Both the position numbers and the translations under genes were made by a program. Positions 54,644 through 63,587 of a DNA stretch of 64,000 nucleotides are shown piece by piece. This DNA is from Streptomyces sp. NBC_00448 (lineage in GTDB: Bacteria > Actinomycetota > Actinomycetes > Streptomycetales > Streptomycetaceae), in contig NZ_CP107913.1 in the NCBI RefSeq assembly GCF_036014115.1, positions 2,607,001 through 2,671,000 on the forward strand. The letters run 5' to 3'. Positions within the stretch are counted from its first letter, which is position 1; every line of letters starts with the position of its first letter. A model generated the notes under the pieces. It was not told the DNA's origin and did no database searches. It saw only the letters and a program-made list of their open reading frames with translations.

Positions 54644-55393
54644 TCAGCCCACGAGCCCTGTCTCATACGAGATGATCACCAGCTGGACCCGGTCGCGCGC
54701 GCCGAGTTTGGAGAACAGCCGCGCCACGTGGGACTTGGCCGTCGCCACGCTGATGAACAGGGTCTGCGCGATCTCGGTGTTGGACATCCCGCGTCCGACA
54801 AGCGTCAGCACCTCCCGTTCACGGTCGGTGATGCCGCGCAGTCGCTCGTCCTGCCCCTCTTGCCCGTCCGGCTCGTCCGGCCCTCCGTGCCCGGCCTCCC
54901 GGCGCCGCCCGCTCCGATCCGCTTCCCCTCCCCGTGACGGTCCTCGTGCCGGTGCGCCGGCGAGTGGCGCCCGCCGGGCGAACTCCTCGATCAGCCGCCG
55001 GGTCACGGCGGGCGCGATCAGCCCGTCGCCGGCCGCGACGACGCGGATGCCGTCGAGGATGGTCTCCAGCCGCATGTCCTTGAGCAGGAACCCGCTCGCC
55101 CCGGCCCGCAGCGCCGCGTACACGTACTCGTCGTCGTCGAACGTCGTCAGGACGAGCACGCGTGTCCCGTCGCCGGCCGCGCCCGTGATCAGCCGGGTGG
55201 CCTCGATACCGTCCATGCCGGGCATGCGGATGTCCATCACGGCGACGTCCGGGCGCAGTTGCCCGGCCAGCGCCACCGCCTCTGCGCCATCACCCGCCTC
55301 CCCCACGACCTCGATGTCCGGGGTGTCGGCGATCAGCACGCGCAGACCGGTGCGGATCAGCGGCTGGTCGTCGGTGAGGAGGACGCGGATCAT
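54644..55393 (-). CDS. NarL/LuxR-type response regulator
   Basis: A 249-residue regulator. The receiver has LLTDDQ, the phosphorylated D54 (VMDIRMPG), VLVLTTF and LLKDM. A Pro/Gly/Arg-rich linker of about 40 residues (from PLAGAPARGPSRGG) joins it to the LuxR helix-turn-helix (GITDREREVLTLVGRGMSN and TAKSHVARLFSKLGARDR). The linker is longer than usual. The ATG overlaps the kinase stop codon by four bases (ATGA), so they are translationally coupled. Since the kinase is frameshifted, phosphorylation may come from elsewhere. Confidence 0.93.
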   Translation of the reverse strand: MIRVLLTDDQPLIRTGLRVLIADTPDIEVVGEAGDGAEAVALAGQLRPDVAVMDIRMPGMDGIEATRLITGAAGDGTRVLVLTTFDDDEYVYAALRAGASGFLLKDMRLETILDGIRVVAAGDGLIAPAVTRRLIEEFARRAPLAGAPARGPSRGGEADRSGRRREAGHGGPDEPDGQEGQDERLRGITDREREVLTLVGRGMSNTEIAQTLFISVATAKSHVARLFSKLGARDRVQLVIISYETGLVG

Positions 55394-56714
55394 CCGCGAA
55401 CCCGTCCGGCGGGTGAAGCGGGCTCGGTGACGCTCACGGGCAGGCACTCCTCGCCCGCGGGACCGGCAGCACCGGCAGGTGCCGTATCCGTCGCCGGTTC
55501 CGTACGCTCCTGCGCACCCGCGCGGCCACCGGTCTCCGCGGTCGACACCGCGCCCGCGTCACCCGCCGGCAGCGGCAGCCGCGCCGCCACCCGGAAGCCG
55601 CCGCCCGGCCGCGGGCCCGCGCTGAACTCGCCGTGCAGCAGGCTGACCCGCTCGCGCATGCCGACGATGCCGTAGCCGCCGCTCGCCGTGGACGGCCGGC
55701 CGCCGCAACCGAGGTCGACCACCTCCACCAGCAGCGCGTCCTGCCGGTAGTCGAGGGTGATCGCGCAGTCGCGGGTGCCCGAGTGCCTGACCACGTTGGT
55801 GACCGCCTCCTGGACGATGCGGAAGGCCGACAGGTCGATGTCGGGCGCCAGGGGGCGGCGTTGCCCCTTCCAGCGGACCTCGACGCGTACGCCCACCTCG
55901 TGCGTGGTGGTGACGAGGCCGCCCAGGTCGGCGAGGCCCGGCGCCGGGTCGCGGGGCGGCTCGCCACCGTCGGTGTCGGTCTCCCGCAGTGCCCCGAGCA
56001 GGCGGCGCAGGCCGGACAGGGTCTCGCGGCTGGTGGCCTCGATGGCGTCCAGCGCCTTGCGGGTCTCGGCGGGCTGGGTCTCCATCACGCGGCTGCCGAC
56101 GCGGCCTGGATGGCGATGATGCCGATGCTGTGGGCGACCATGTCGTGCAGTTCGCGGGCGATCCGCAACCGCTCCTCGGTCACCGCCTGCTGGGTGGCGC
56201 GGCGGCGCAGGGCCTCGGTGTGCGTACGGCTCTGCCGGACGGTGTTGCCCACCAGCCAGGCGACGAACGTGATGGCGATCAGTGCCGCCCACACGGCGCC
56301 GTTGTCCTGGCTGACGAGCACGACCACGCAGGAGAGGACGGCGCCGGCCACCGACATGAGGCGCGAGCGCGTCGCGGTGATGTAGCCGATGACGACAGCG
56401 GCCAGCAGGAACAGCACGACCGGTGTCTCGGGCACGCCGGTGCCGATGGCGGCGACGGACCCGGACAGCGAGACCACCAGGGCCGCCAGTGGCAGCCGGA
56501 AGACCAGCAGGGCGACGAAGGTGGTGACAAGGGCGGTGACGAGGAGCGAGCCGTCCTCGATGTTGCCGTTGAGGCTGGTGAGGTGGGCCAGTTCGTTGCG
56601 GCGCTGAAAGCTGCGCACCAGGACGACCATCACCCAGAAGACGGCCACCCACACGCCCAGTGGCGGACGCCTGAGCAGGGGCGTACGCGTCGGAGCACGG
56701 GATGCGGCGGGCAT
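55390..56714 (-). pseudogene. Sensor histidine kinase broken by a one-base frameshift
   Basis: The 5' part (56085-56714) encodes four or five membrane segments and the H box LRIARELHDMVAHSIGIIAIQAAS then stops. The rest continues in another frame from about 56100: GVGSRVMETQPAETRKALDAIEAT, N box QEAVTNVVRHSG and G box GYGIVGMRERVS. One missing G near 56100-56104 (GCCGGCGTC expected, GCCGCGTC found) restores the frame. With it, the protein is about 441 residues and normal for HisKA_3. It may be a real mutation or a sequence error. The gene is divergent from an ABC transporter and overlaps the regulator gene by four bases. Confidence 0.85.
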
Positions 56715-56847
56715 GCGCCGATCGTAGGCGCCCGGGGCGGGGCGGCACATTGGCCCGAAGGCGTAGTCCCGGGGGCTGGTGCACGGCCCCGGGAATGCGG
56801 CCCGCGGCCCGATGCGGGGCGGGCGGCGCTCCCGGCACCGTGAAGCC

Positions 56848-57804
56848 ATGATCGAAGCAACGCACTTGACCAAGCGCTACGGTGCCACGGTCGCCGTCGA
56901 CGACCTGTCGTTCCGTGTACGTCCGGGACGGGTCACCGGCTTCCTCGGCCCGAACGGGGCCGGGAAGTCCACCACCCTGCGGATGATCCTCGGCCTGACC
57001 GCCCCCAGCGGCGGCACCGTCACGGTCGACGGAGTGCCGTTCGCCGACCGCCCGCGCGGGCTGCGGCACGTGGGGGCACTGCTCGACGCCCAGGACGTGC
57101 ACGGCGGGCGCAGCGCCGCCGCGCACCTGTCGGCGCTGGCACGCGGCAACCACATCCCTCGCGGCAGGGTCGCCGACGTCCTGGAGGAGGTGGGGCTCGG
57201 CAAGGCCGCCGGGCGGCGCATCGGCGGCTTCTCGCTGGGCATGAAGCAGCGGCTCGGCATCGCGGCGGCGCTGCTCGGGGAGCCGCGGGTGCTGCTGTTC
57301 GACGAGCCCCTCAACGGCCTTGATCTGGAAGGGGTGCTGTGGGTACGCGGCCTGTTCCGCCGGCTCGCCGCGGAGGGCCGCACGGTGCTGGTCTCCAGCC
57401 ACATGATGAGCGAGATCGAGCACACCGCCGAGCAGGTCCTGGTGATCGGGCGCGGCCGGCTGATCGCCGACGAGCACCTCGCGGCCCTGTCGGGGGCAGC
57501 GCACGGGGCCGCGGTCGTCAGCGTGCGCACCGCCGACGTGGCGGCGCTGACGGCACTGCTGGCGGAGGAGGGCGCGACAGTTCGGCAGGCGTCCGAGTCC
57601 GAGGAGGCGGTCGAGGTGTCGGGGCTGCCCGCCCGCCGGATCGGCGAACTCGCCGGGCACCACGGCCTCACGCTCTACGAACTGGCCACCAGGTCGTCGT
57701 CGTTGGAGAGCGCCTTCCTGCGGTTGACCGCCGACAGCGTCGAGTACCCGGCGGGGCCACCGGCCGGGACCGAGGCCGGGCACCGGACGGGAGAGACCCG
57801 ATGA
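56848..57804 (+). CDS. ABC transporter ATP-binding protein, DrrA-like
   Basis: A 318-residue ATPase. Walker A is GPNGAGKST, the signature FSLGMKQRLGIA, Walker B LLFDEPLNGLD, and the switch His is in SSHMMSEIEH. A C-terminal domain of about 95 residues (from about 215) is as in DrrA/BcrA exporters. It overlaps the permease gene by four bases (ATGA). The start ATG follows CCGTGAAGCC. Divergent two-component genes next to it suggest drug- or peptide-induced efflux. Confidence 0.93.
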   Translation: MIEATHLTKRYGATVAVDDLSFRVRPGRVTGFLGPNGAGKSTTLRMILGLTAPSGGTVTVDGVPFADRPRGLRHVGALLDAQDVHGGRSAAAHLSALARGNHIPRGRVADVLEEVGLGKAAGRRIGGFSLGMKQRLGIAAALLGEPRVLLFDEPLNGLDLEGVLWVRGLFRRLAAEGRTVLVSSHMMSEIEHTAEQVLVIGRGRLIADEHLAALSGAAHGAAVVSVRTADVAALTALLAEEGATVRQASESEEAVEVSGLPARRIGELAGHHGLTLYELATRSSSLESAFLRLTADSVEYPAGPPAGTEAGHRTGETR

Positions 57805-58673
57805 GTTCAGCGTCCCCTGCCGTGTCCGGTGATCCGCTCCTCTCGGCGGACGGGGGCGGGCCCCGACCCCGGTTCACCGACCTCGTCGCCGCCGAGTGGA
57901 TCAAGCTGCGGTCGCTGCGGTCGACGTACTGGGTGCTCGCGTCGTGCGTCGTGGTCGCCGTCGTGGTCAACCTCAACGCCGTCCGCTCCGACTTCACCTA
58001 CATCGACCACCCGCCGCCACCGATGCCGGGCCGCGGGCCGGTGACGTACGACCCGATCTTCCACGGCCTGAACCAGATCTCCGCCGACCTGGTGATGCTC
58101 GCGGCGGCCGTGGTCGGCGCGATCACCGTGTTCGGCGAGTACGCGACCGGCATGGTCCGTACGACGTTCGCGGCGGTGCCCGACCGGCGGGCGGTGGCGC
58201 TCGCGAAACTGGTCGTGGTCACCGCGGTCACGCTGGTGATGGGGACGACGGTGTCCACGGTGTCCTTCTTCGGCAGCAACGCGATGCTGGCCTCGCGCCA
58301 TGTCGGCCTGTCGATCACCGATCCCGGGTGCGTACGCTGTGTCGCCGCGTATGCGCTGATCGCGCCCGTGTGTGCGCTGCTCGGCATGGCACTGGGCGCT
58401 GTGTTCCGCCACGCGACCGCCTCCGTCGTCGCGGTGGTGGCGCTGCTGTTCCTGGTGCCGCTGCTGTTCGGGGGCGACCGCTACAAGCTGCTGCGGCAGA
58501 TCGGGAACACGCTTCCGGGCGACGCGCAGAGTCGACTGGTCGCCAATCCGGCGGCGCCGATCGACTTCGGGAAGTACCCGGCGTCGGTGCACGGTTCGTG
58601 GATCGCACTGGCGGCGTGGGCGGTCGTCTCTGGGGTCGTCGCCGTGGTGGTGATACGGCGTCGCGACGTCTGA
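57801..58673 (+). CDS. ABC transporter permease
   Basis: A 290-residue membrane protein with six hydrophobic segments: LASCVVVAVVVNLN, LVMLAAAVVGAITVF, LVVVTAVTLVMG, YALIAPVCALLGMALG, VVAVVALLFLVPLLF and WIALAAWAVVSGVVAVVVI. It starts at the stop codon of the ATPase (four-base overlap) and is its natural partner in an ABC-2 type exporter. The cytoplasmic N-terminus is short and Pro/Gly-rich. Confidence 0.9.
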   Translation: MSSASPAVSGDPLLSADGGGPRPRFTDLVAAEWIKLRSLRSTYWVLASCVVVAVVVNLNAVRSDFTYIDHPPPPMPGRGPVTYDPIFHGLNQISADLVMLAAAVVGAITVFGEYATGMVRTTFAAVPDRRAVALAKLVVVTAVTLVMGTTVSTVSFFGSNAMLASRHVGLSITDPGCVRCVAAYALIAPVCALLGMALGAVFRHATASVVAVVALLFLVPLLFGGDRYKLLRQIGNTLPGDAQSRLVANPAAPIDFGKYPASVHGSWIALAAWAVVSGVVAVVVIRRRDV

Positions 58674-58678
58674 GGACC

Positions 58679-58714
58679 CCGGGTGCCAGGACATGCTCCG
58701 GGTGCCAGGACATG
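58679..58714. repeat. 17-bp direct repeat
   Basis: CCGGGTGCCAGGACATG at 58679-58695 and again at 58698-58714, period 19. It starts five bases after the permease stop. Confidence 0.9.
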
Positions 58715-58717
58715 GCG

Positions 58718-58746
58718 CGGCCCGGCACGTCGGACGTGCCGGGCCG
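58718..58746. terminator. Hairpin between convergent permease and L31 genes
   Basis: CGGCCCGGCACGT (58718-58730) pairs with ACGTGCCGGGCCG (58734-58746), loop CGG. It can stop both strands. Confidence 0.75.
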
Positions 58747-58812
58747 GGTTCCTGCTCCGTCCGGGGACGGCTTGGCGCGAGCGCGCGCCCCGGCGGTGGG
58801 GCGGCAGGGTCC

Positions 58813-59073
58813 TCACCGCTCTTCGGGTGCCGCGTGACCGTAGCGGCGGTTGAACCGCTCGACGCGGCCGGCGGAGTCCATGACGCGCTGGGTGCCCGTG
58901 TAGAACGGGTGGCTCGCCGACGAGACCTCCACGTCGAAGACGGGGTAGGCACGGCCGTCGCTCCACTCGACGGTGCGGTCGGTGGTGAGCGTGGAGCGGG
59001 TCAGGAAGGCGTGGCCGGAGGCGCGGTCGCGGAAGACGACGGGGCGGTAGGCGGGGTGGATCGCAGGCTTCAT
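58813..59073 (-). CDS. rpmE2: Ribosomal protein L31, type B (zinc-free paralogue)
   Basis: An 86-residue large-subunit protein. It starts [19 protein letters not shown] and ends in [23 protein letters not shown]. It lacks the CxxC zinc ligands, which marks the type B form that replaces the zinc form when zinc is scarce. It is encoded five bases after rpmG on the same strand, so they form an operon behind one promoter. Confidence 0.95.
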   Translation of the reverse strand: MKPAIHPAYRPVVFRDRASGHAFLTRSTLTTDRTVEWSDGRAYPVFDVEVSSASHPFYTGTQRVMDSAGRVERFNRRYGHAAPEER

Positions 59074-59078
59074 GGTGT

Positions 59079-59243
59079 TCAGCGCTCCTCACGGAAGTCG
59101 ACGTGTCGACCCACGACGGGGTCGTACTTGCGGAGGGTCATGCGGTCGGGGTCGCTCCGGCGGTTCTTGCGGGTCACGTAGGTGTAGCCGGTGCCCGCGG
59201 TGGACCGCAGTTTGACGACGGGACGCAGTTCGTTTCTGGCCAT
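59079..59243 (-). CDS. rpmG: Ribosomal protein L33 (zinc-free paralogue)
   Basis: A 54-residue protein read directly from the sequence: [20 protein letters not shown], then [20 protein letters not shown], then [14 protein letters not shown]. It has the L33 pattern but no zinc cysteines, as in the zinc-starvation form. The ATG at 59243 lies six bases after a good -10 box, so the mRNA is probably leaderless. rpmE2 follows directly. Confidence 0.95.
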   Translation of the reverse strand: MARNELRPVVKLRSTAGTGYTYVTRKNRRSDPDRMTLRKYDPVVGRHVDFREER

Positions 59244-59249
59244 TCCCCC

Positions 59250-59277
59250 ACTATACGACTTTGGTTTTCATTTTCAA
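59250..59277 (-). promoter_or_regulatory. Leaderless promoter with a Zur-like site before rpmG/rpmE2
   Basis: On the minus strand: TTGAAA (59272-59277), 16 bases, TATAGT (59250-59255), then GGGGGA and the ATG; transcription would start at or near the A of the ATG. TGAAAATGAAAACCA (59262-59276) covers the -35 and spacer and matches the left half of the Zur box TGAAAATGATTTTCA as I recall it. Zinc control fits the zinc-free ribosomal proteins. Confidence 0.65.
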
Positions 59278-59382
59278 GAGCTGGGCGGGATCGGTTTCGG
59301 GGCGGCAGGTGTGGCCGGTCAGCGATACTGCTTGGCTTCGTGGTGCGCGTACGCCACCGGACGGGCCTTTAGGGTCGGTCTG

Positions 59383-61353
59383 GTGACAGTCGACGCCCCA
59401 CCGATACCGCCGCAATCGGCCGCTCCCTCTCCCGCCGCGCCCCCGCCGGCGGCACCCGCGGTCGAGTGGCCGTCGTCGCGCGCGCTGCTGTGGGGTGCGC
59501 TGCGGGCGCGGCGTCGGGACCTGGTGGCCGCGTCGGCGCTCTACAGCTCGCACCAGCTCGGCGAGTCGATGGTGCCGGTGCTGGTCGGCGCGACGGTGAG
59601 CCAGGCCGTCGCGGGTGGCAGCCGGTGGGCGATCGCGCTGTGGCTGGGTGTGCTCGCCGCGGACTTCGTGCTGCTGTCGCTGTCGTACCGCTTCGGCGCG
59701 CGGGCGAGCATGCGGGCCAAGCAGCACACCGGGCACGTGGTGCGCATGTGGGTGACGGAGCGGGTGCTGCGCCCCACCGGCGGTATACGGCTCGCCCCCG
59801 GCGACCTGCTCACCCGCGCGGCGAGCGACGCCGGCCGGGTCGGCGCGTTCGCCGGGATCGTCGCGCAGACGGTGGCGGCGGTGGCGGTGCTCGCGGTCTC
59901 CACGGCGCTGCTGCTGTGGTTCTCGCTGCCGCTGGGAGCGGTGATCCTGCTCGGCACGGCGCTGCTGCTGGTCGTGCAGGACCGGGTCGCGCGGCGGTTG
60001 CGGCGGCACAGCGGAACCGAGCAGCACGAGGCCGGGCAGGCCGCGGTGCTCGCGGAGGACCTGGTGCGCGGGATGCGCGTGCTCAAGGGAATCGGGGCGG
60101 AGCGGACCGCGGCGGAACAGTACGGGCGGGCCAGCCGGGCCGCGTTGGGGGCGTCGCTGCGGGCGGTGTCGTCGCAGTCGCTGCTGTCGGCGGTGGGAAC
60201 GGCTTTCACCGGCGCGTACTTGACGGTGATCGCGGGAGTGGGCGGGTGGCTCACACTTTCGGGTCGAATGGGTTTGGGGGAGTTTGTGGCGGCTTTGGGA
60301 TTGGCAAGATTCGTGGTGGGACCGATGCAGGTGGTCTCGGGGGCGAGCGCGGCGTATGCGCGGGCGGTGGCGTCGGCGGGGCGGGTGCTCGAGGTCGTGG
60401 GGATGCGGGAGGAAGTGCGGGACGGCTTTCTCCCGGGTGAGTGGGCGGAGGGACAGGGGGCGCGGGTTGTGGTGGCGGGAGTCGAGGTCGGTGGGTTCGC
60501 GGGGGTGTCGTTCGAGGCTGAGCGTGGGGAGTTGACGGGGCTGGTGGTCGATGTGCCCGGGTTGGCCGGGCGGATTCCGGGGTTGCTGGTGCGGGAGGGC
60601 GAGCCCGGGGCGGGACGGATCGAGATCGGTGGAAAGGAGGTGGGCGAGGTGCCGTTGGAGGAGTTGCGGGCACGGGTGCTGGTGTCGCCGCATGATGCCG
60701 TGCTGTTCCCGGGCACCATCGCGGAGAACATCGCGCTGCTCGCGCCCGACCCGAAGGCCGCGGAGCGCGGCACCCGGGCGGCGTTCGCGGACCAGGTGAT
60801 CGACACGGTGCCTGGTGGCGCGCAGGCGCCCGTAGGAGACCGCGGGGAGAGCCTGTCCGGCGGGCAGCGGCAGCGCGTCGCCCTCGCCCGCGCTCTGGCG
60901 GCGGCCCCGCCGGTGCTGGTGCTGCACGACCCGACCACGGCCGTGGACGCGGCGACGGAGGACCGTATCGCCGGCCGCCTGCGCGAGTTGCGGGCACGCG
61001 ACGGACTGACCTCGCTGCTGGTCACCACCAGCCCCGCGCTGCTCTCCCGCTGCGACCGGGTGTTCTTCCTGCACGCCGCCGTGCCGGAGGAGGTGGCGGC
61101 AGCCGGCCGCGGAGGGGACGGCGCCGCGGCGGAAGGCCGTACCACGGGGGGCCCGACCGGCCCCGGCGGCACGGGAGTTGCCGACGGCGGTGCCGTACGA
61201 CCGCGCGGCAAGGATCGCGACACTGGCGACCCCGGCCCCGAGGGCGAGGGGTCGCCGCCCGGCCCGGCCGTCACCCTGCTCACCGCGGACAGCGGCACCC
61301 ATGCCGGCCTGATGCGGGACAACGCCGCCTACCGTGAGTTGCTGACCCGGTGA
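59383..61353 (+). CDS. ABC exporter half with a degenerate nucleotide-binding domain (no Walker A)
   Basis: A 656-residue fused permease-ATPase. Residues 1-30 are Ala/Pro-rich; the membrane domain (about 40-320) has six segments. In the ATPase part, the region where GxxGxGKST should be reads ELTGLVVDVPGLAGRIPGLL, with no P-loop Lys. The signature LSGGQRQRVALARAL (about 491) is intact; Walker B is VLVLHDPTTAVDA, where the catalytic Glu is replaced by Pro. The C-terminal tail (from about 560) is Gly-rich. It overlaps its partner gene by four bases. It should lend LSGGQ to the partner's site but hydrolyse nothing itself. Confidence 0.9.
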   Translation: MTVDAPPIPPQSAAPSPAAPPPAAPAVEWPSSRALLWGALRARRRDLVAASALYSSHQLGESMVPVLVGATVSQAVAGGSRWAIALWLGVLAADFVLLSLSYRFGARASMRAKQHTGHVVRMWVTERVLRPTGGIRLAPGDLLTRAASDAGRVGAFAGIVAQTVAAVAVLAVSTALLLWFSLPLGAVILLGTALLLVVQDRVARRLRRHSGTEQHEAGQAAVLAEDLVRGMRVLKGIGAERTAAEQYGRASRAALGASLRAVSSQSLLSAVGTAFTGAYLTVIAGVGGWLTLSGRMGLGEFVAALGLARFVVGPMQVVSGASAAYARAVASAGRVLEVVGMREEVRDGFLPGEWAEGQGARVVVAGVEVGGFAGVSFEAERGELTGLVVDVPGLAGRIPGLLVREGEPGAGRIEIGGKEVGEVPLEELRARVLVSPHDAVLFPGTIAENIALLAPDPKAAERGTRAAFADQVIDTVPGGAQAPVGDRGESLSGGQRQRVALARALAAAPPVLVLHDPTTAVDAATEDRIAGRLRELRARDGLTSLLVTTSPALLSRCDRVFFLHAAVPEEVAAAGRGGDGAAAEGRTTGGPTGPGGTGVADGGAVRPRGKDRDTGDPGPEGEGSPPGPAVTLLTADSGTHAGLMRDNAAYRELLTR

Positions 61354-63302
61354 GCGCCGCCGGTTCCACCGTTGACCCCGCCACCGGCCCGGCCGCCGCA
61401 CCCGCCGCCGACCGGCCGCTGCTCCCGGTCGCCGACGGCCGCCGCACCCGCGGGTATCTGCGCGCCGCGCTCCGCCGACGCCGTCTGCTGCTCGCGGCGA
61501 CCACGGCCGTGATGGTCGCCGAGAGCGCGCTCGGCCTCGTCGGCCCGATCGCCATCGGATGGGTGACGCAGGCGGTCGTGGACGGCCGCGGCACCTCCGC
61601 GGTGATCGGACCGGTGGCCCTGCTCGCCGCCGCGGCGGTCCTGGGCGCGCCGGCCACCTGGGCATCGAACGTCCTGCTCGCCCGCGTCGTGCTGCCCGAA
61701 GTGGCAGACCTGCGTGAGGAGGTGGTCGGCACCGCGCTCGCCCTCCCGGTGGACACGGTGGAGGCGGGCGGCAGCGGCGACCTCGTCTCGCGCGTCTCCG
61801 GCGACGTGGAGCGCGTCACCGAAGCGGCGCAGGGCGGATTCGGGAGTTTCGTGACCGCGGCCCTCGCCATCCTGGCCACCCTGGTCGGACTGGCCTCCCT
61901 GGACTGGCGGTTCGCGATCGCCGGGCTGCTCGCGGTGCCGCTGCAGGCGCACACCCTGCGCTGGTACCTGCGCACGTCACGCCCGATCTACGCGGCCGGC
62001 CGCACCGCCGAGGGCCACCGCACCTCCGCTCTCCTGGGCGCCTTCGCCGCGCTGCCGACCGTGCGGGCACTGCGGCTCGGCGGCCGCCAGTACACCCGCG
62101 TCGAGGACGCGTCCCTCGCCGCGGCGGAGTACGAGTTCAAGGCCACCCGCACCGCCACGCGCTTCTTCGGGCGGCTCAACGTCGCGGAGTTCATCGGCCT
62201 CGGCGCGATCCTGCTCGCCGCGTCCGTACTGGTGCGGTCCGGCACGGCGAGCGTCGGCGCCGCGACCACGGCCGCCCTCTTCTTCGTGGGGCTCTTCGAC
62301 CCGATCAACGCGGTGCTCGGCGCGTTCGACAGCGTGCAGCAGGCGGCGGCCGGGCTGGCCCGCCTGATCGGGGTCCTCGACGCGGCGCCCGCGAAGGCGG
62401 CAGCGGTGGCGGGGAACGCACCGGATTCCGCGGCGGAGCCCTCGTCGAAGTCCGGGCCGACGCCCGCACCCGCACCCGCACCCGCACCCGCACCCGCACC
62501 CGCACCAAGTGTTCCGGCGACGGGAGTTCGGCCGGGCGAGGGGGCGGGACAGAAGTCGCGGTCCGGGCGGGGGCCCGTCCTCGGGCTCGACGGCGCGGAC
62601 TTCGGCTACGGCGACCGGCCGGACGTCATTCACGACGTGAGCGTGCGCATCGAGCCGGGTCGGCATGTGGCGGTCGTGGGCACCACCGGCTCCGGCAAGT
62701 CCACGGTGGCCACGCTGCTGGCGGGGCTCCGTACGCCCCGGCGCGGCACCGCGACGCTGGACGGGGTGCCGCTCGCCGGCCTCTCCCCCGCCGAGCTGCA
62801 CCGCAGGGTGGCCCTCGTCACCCAGGAGACCCACCTGTTCGCCGGCACCGTCGCCGCCAACATACGGTTGGCGCGGCCCGACGCGTCCGACGCGGAGGTC
62901 ACCGCCGCCCTCGAGGCGGTCGGCGCGACCGGATGGGTCGACGCGCTGCCCGACGGCGCCGCCACCGTGATCGGCGCCGGCGGCCACCACCTCGCCCCCA
63001 GCCAGGCCCAACACCTCGCCCTGGCCCGGTTGTTCCTGCTCGACCCGGAGGTGGTCGTGCTCGACGAGGCCACGGCCGAAGGCGGCAGTGACTCGGCACG
63101 GCTGCTCGACACCGCCGCCGCCACGGTTCTGCGCGGGCGCAGCGCCCTCCTCGTCGCCCACCGGCTCTCGCAGACCGCCACCGCCGACACGATCCTCGTC
63201 ATGGAAGGGGGTCGGGTGACCGAACAGGGCACCCACGAGGCGCTGCGCGCGGCCGGCGGAACGTACGCGGCCCTGTGGGACGCCTGGTCGCGCCCCAGCT
63301 GA
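61350..63302 (+). CDS. ABC exporter half with intact Walker A/B and degenerate signature
   Basis: A 650-residue partner of the preceding exporter. The membrane domain (about 35-320) has six segments. A Pro-Ala repeat linker (about 370-395) and a Ser/Gly run lead to the ATPase part: Walker A GTTGSGKST (about 444), Walker B EVVVLDEATA (about 570), but the signature is HHLAPSQAQHLALARL in place of LSGGQ. Paired with the first half, one full ATP site forms (its Walker motifs, partner LSGGQ), and the other site is dead. The GTG start overlaps the partner stop (GTGA). Confidence 0.92.
   Translation: MSAAGSTVDPATGPAAAPAADRPLLPVADGRRTRGYLRAALRRRRLLLAATTAVMVAESALGLVGPIAIGWVTQAVVDGRGTSAVIGPVALLAAAAVLGAPATWASNVLLARVVLPEVADLREEVVGTALALPVDTVEAGGSGDLVSRVSGDVERVTEAAQGGFGSFVTAALAILATLVGLASLDWRFAIAGLLAVPLQAHTLRWYLRTSRPIYAAGRTAEGHRTSALLGAFAALPTVRALRLGGRQYTRVEDASLAAAEYEFKATRTATRFFGRLNVAEFIGLGAILLAASVLVRSGTASVGAATTAALFFVGLFDPINAVLGAFDSVQQAAAGLARLIGVLDAAPAKAAAVAGNAPDSAAEPSSKSGPTPAPAPAPAPAPAPAPSVPATGVRPGEGAGQKSRSGRGPVLGLDGADFGYGDRPDVIHDVSVRIEPGRHVAVVGTTGSGKSTVATLLAGLRTPRRGTATLDGVPLAGLSPAELHRRVALVTQETHLFAGTVAANIRLARPDASDAEVTAALEAVGATGWVDALPDGAATVIGAGGHHLAPSQAQHLALARLFLLDPEVVVLDEATAEGGSDSARLLDTAAATVLRGRSALLVAHRLSQTATADTILVMEGGRVTEQGTHEALRAAGGTYAALWDAWSRPS
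62463..62504. repeat. 6-bp tandem repeat, seven units
   Basis: Seven copies of CCCGCA, encoding a Pro-Ala repeat in the linker of the second ABC half. Copy changes keep the frame. Confidence 0.95.
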
Positions 63303-63587
63303 CACCGCCCGCACGGCGGTTCGGTGCCGGCCACGCGGTTCCGGCCATGTGGCTATGGCACCTCGGTTCCGGCCGCACGGTTCCGGCCGCTGCCCCGGAC
63401 ACGGGGACGCGCCGCGCCCCTCCCCGACCGCTGACGCTCGCTCAGCCGAGGAAGTGCCCCGGCATCGGGGGGATCTCCCTACCCCTCCCCCGGGTGGCAG
63501 CCGCATCGCACATCGGCGGGCCGGGCGCTTGACTCGACGTGTGGTACCCGTGAGGGACACGGGCGAGCCGAGTGACGGGGGAATGCG

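Noticed and set aside
55390..57783. A single minus-strand ORF of 797 residues covering the kinase and beyond
   Set aside because: Only its last third is kinase. The upstream part is antisense to the ABC ATPase gene and has no family motifs; the true 5' part of the kinase is in another frame.
63303..63587. Gene or terminator made of CGGTTCCGGCC copies
   Set aside because: Three short direct copies do not form a stable hairpin and no ORF with good codon use is present.
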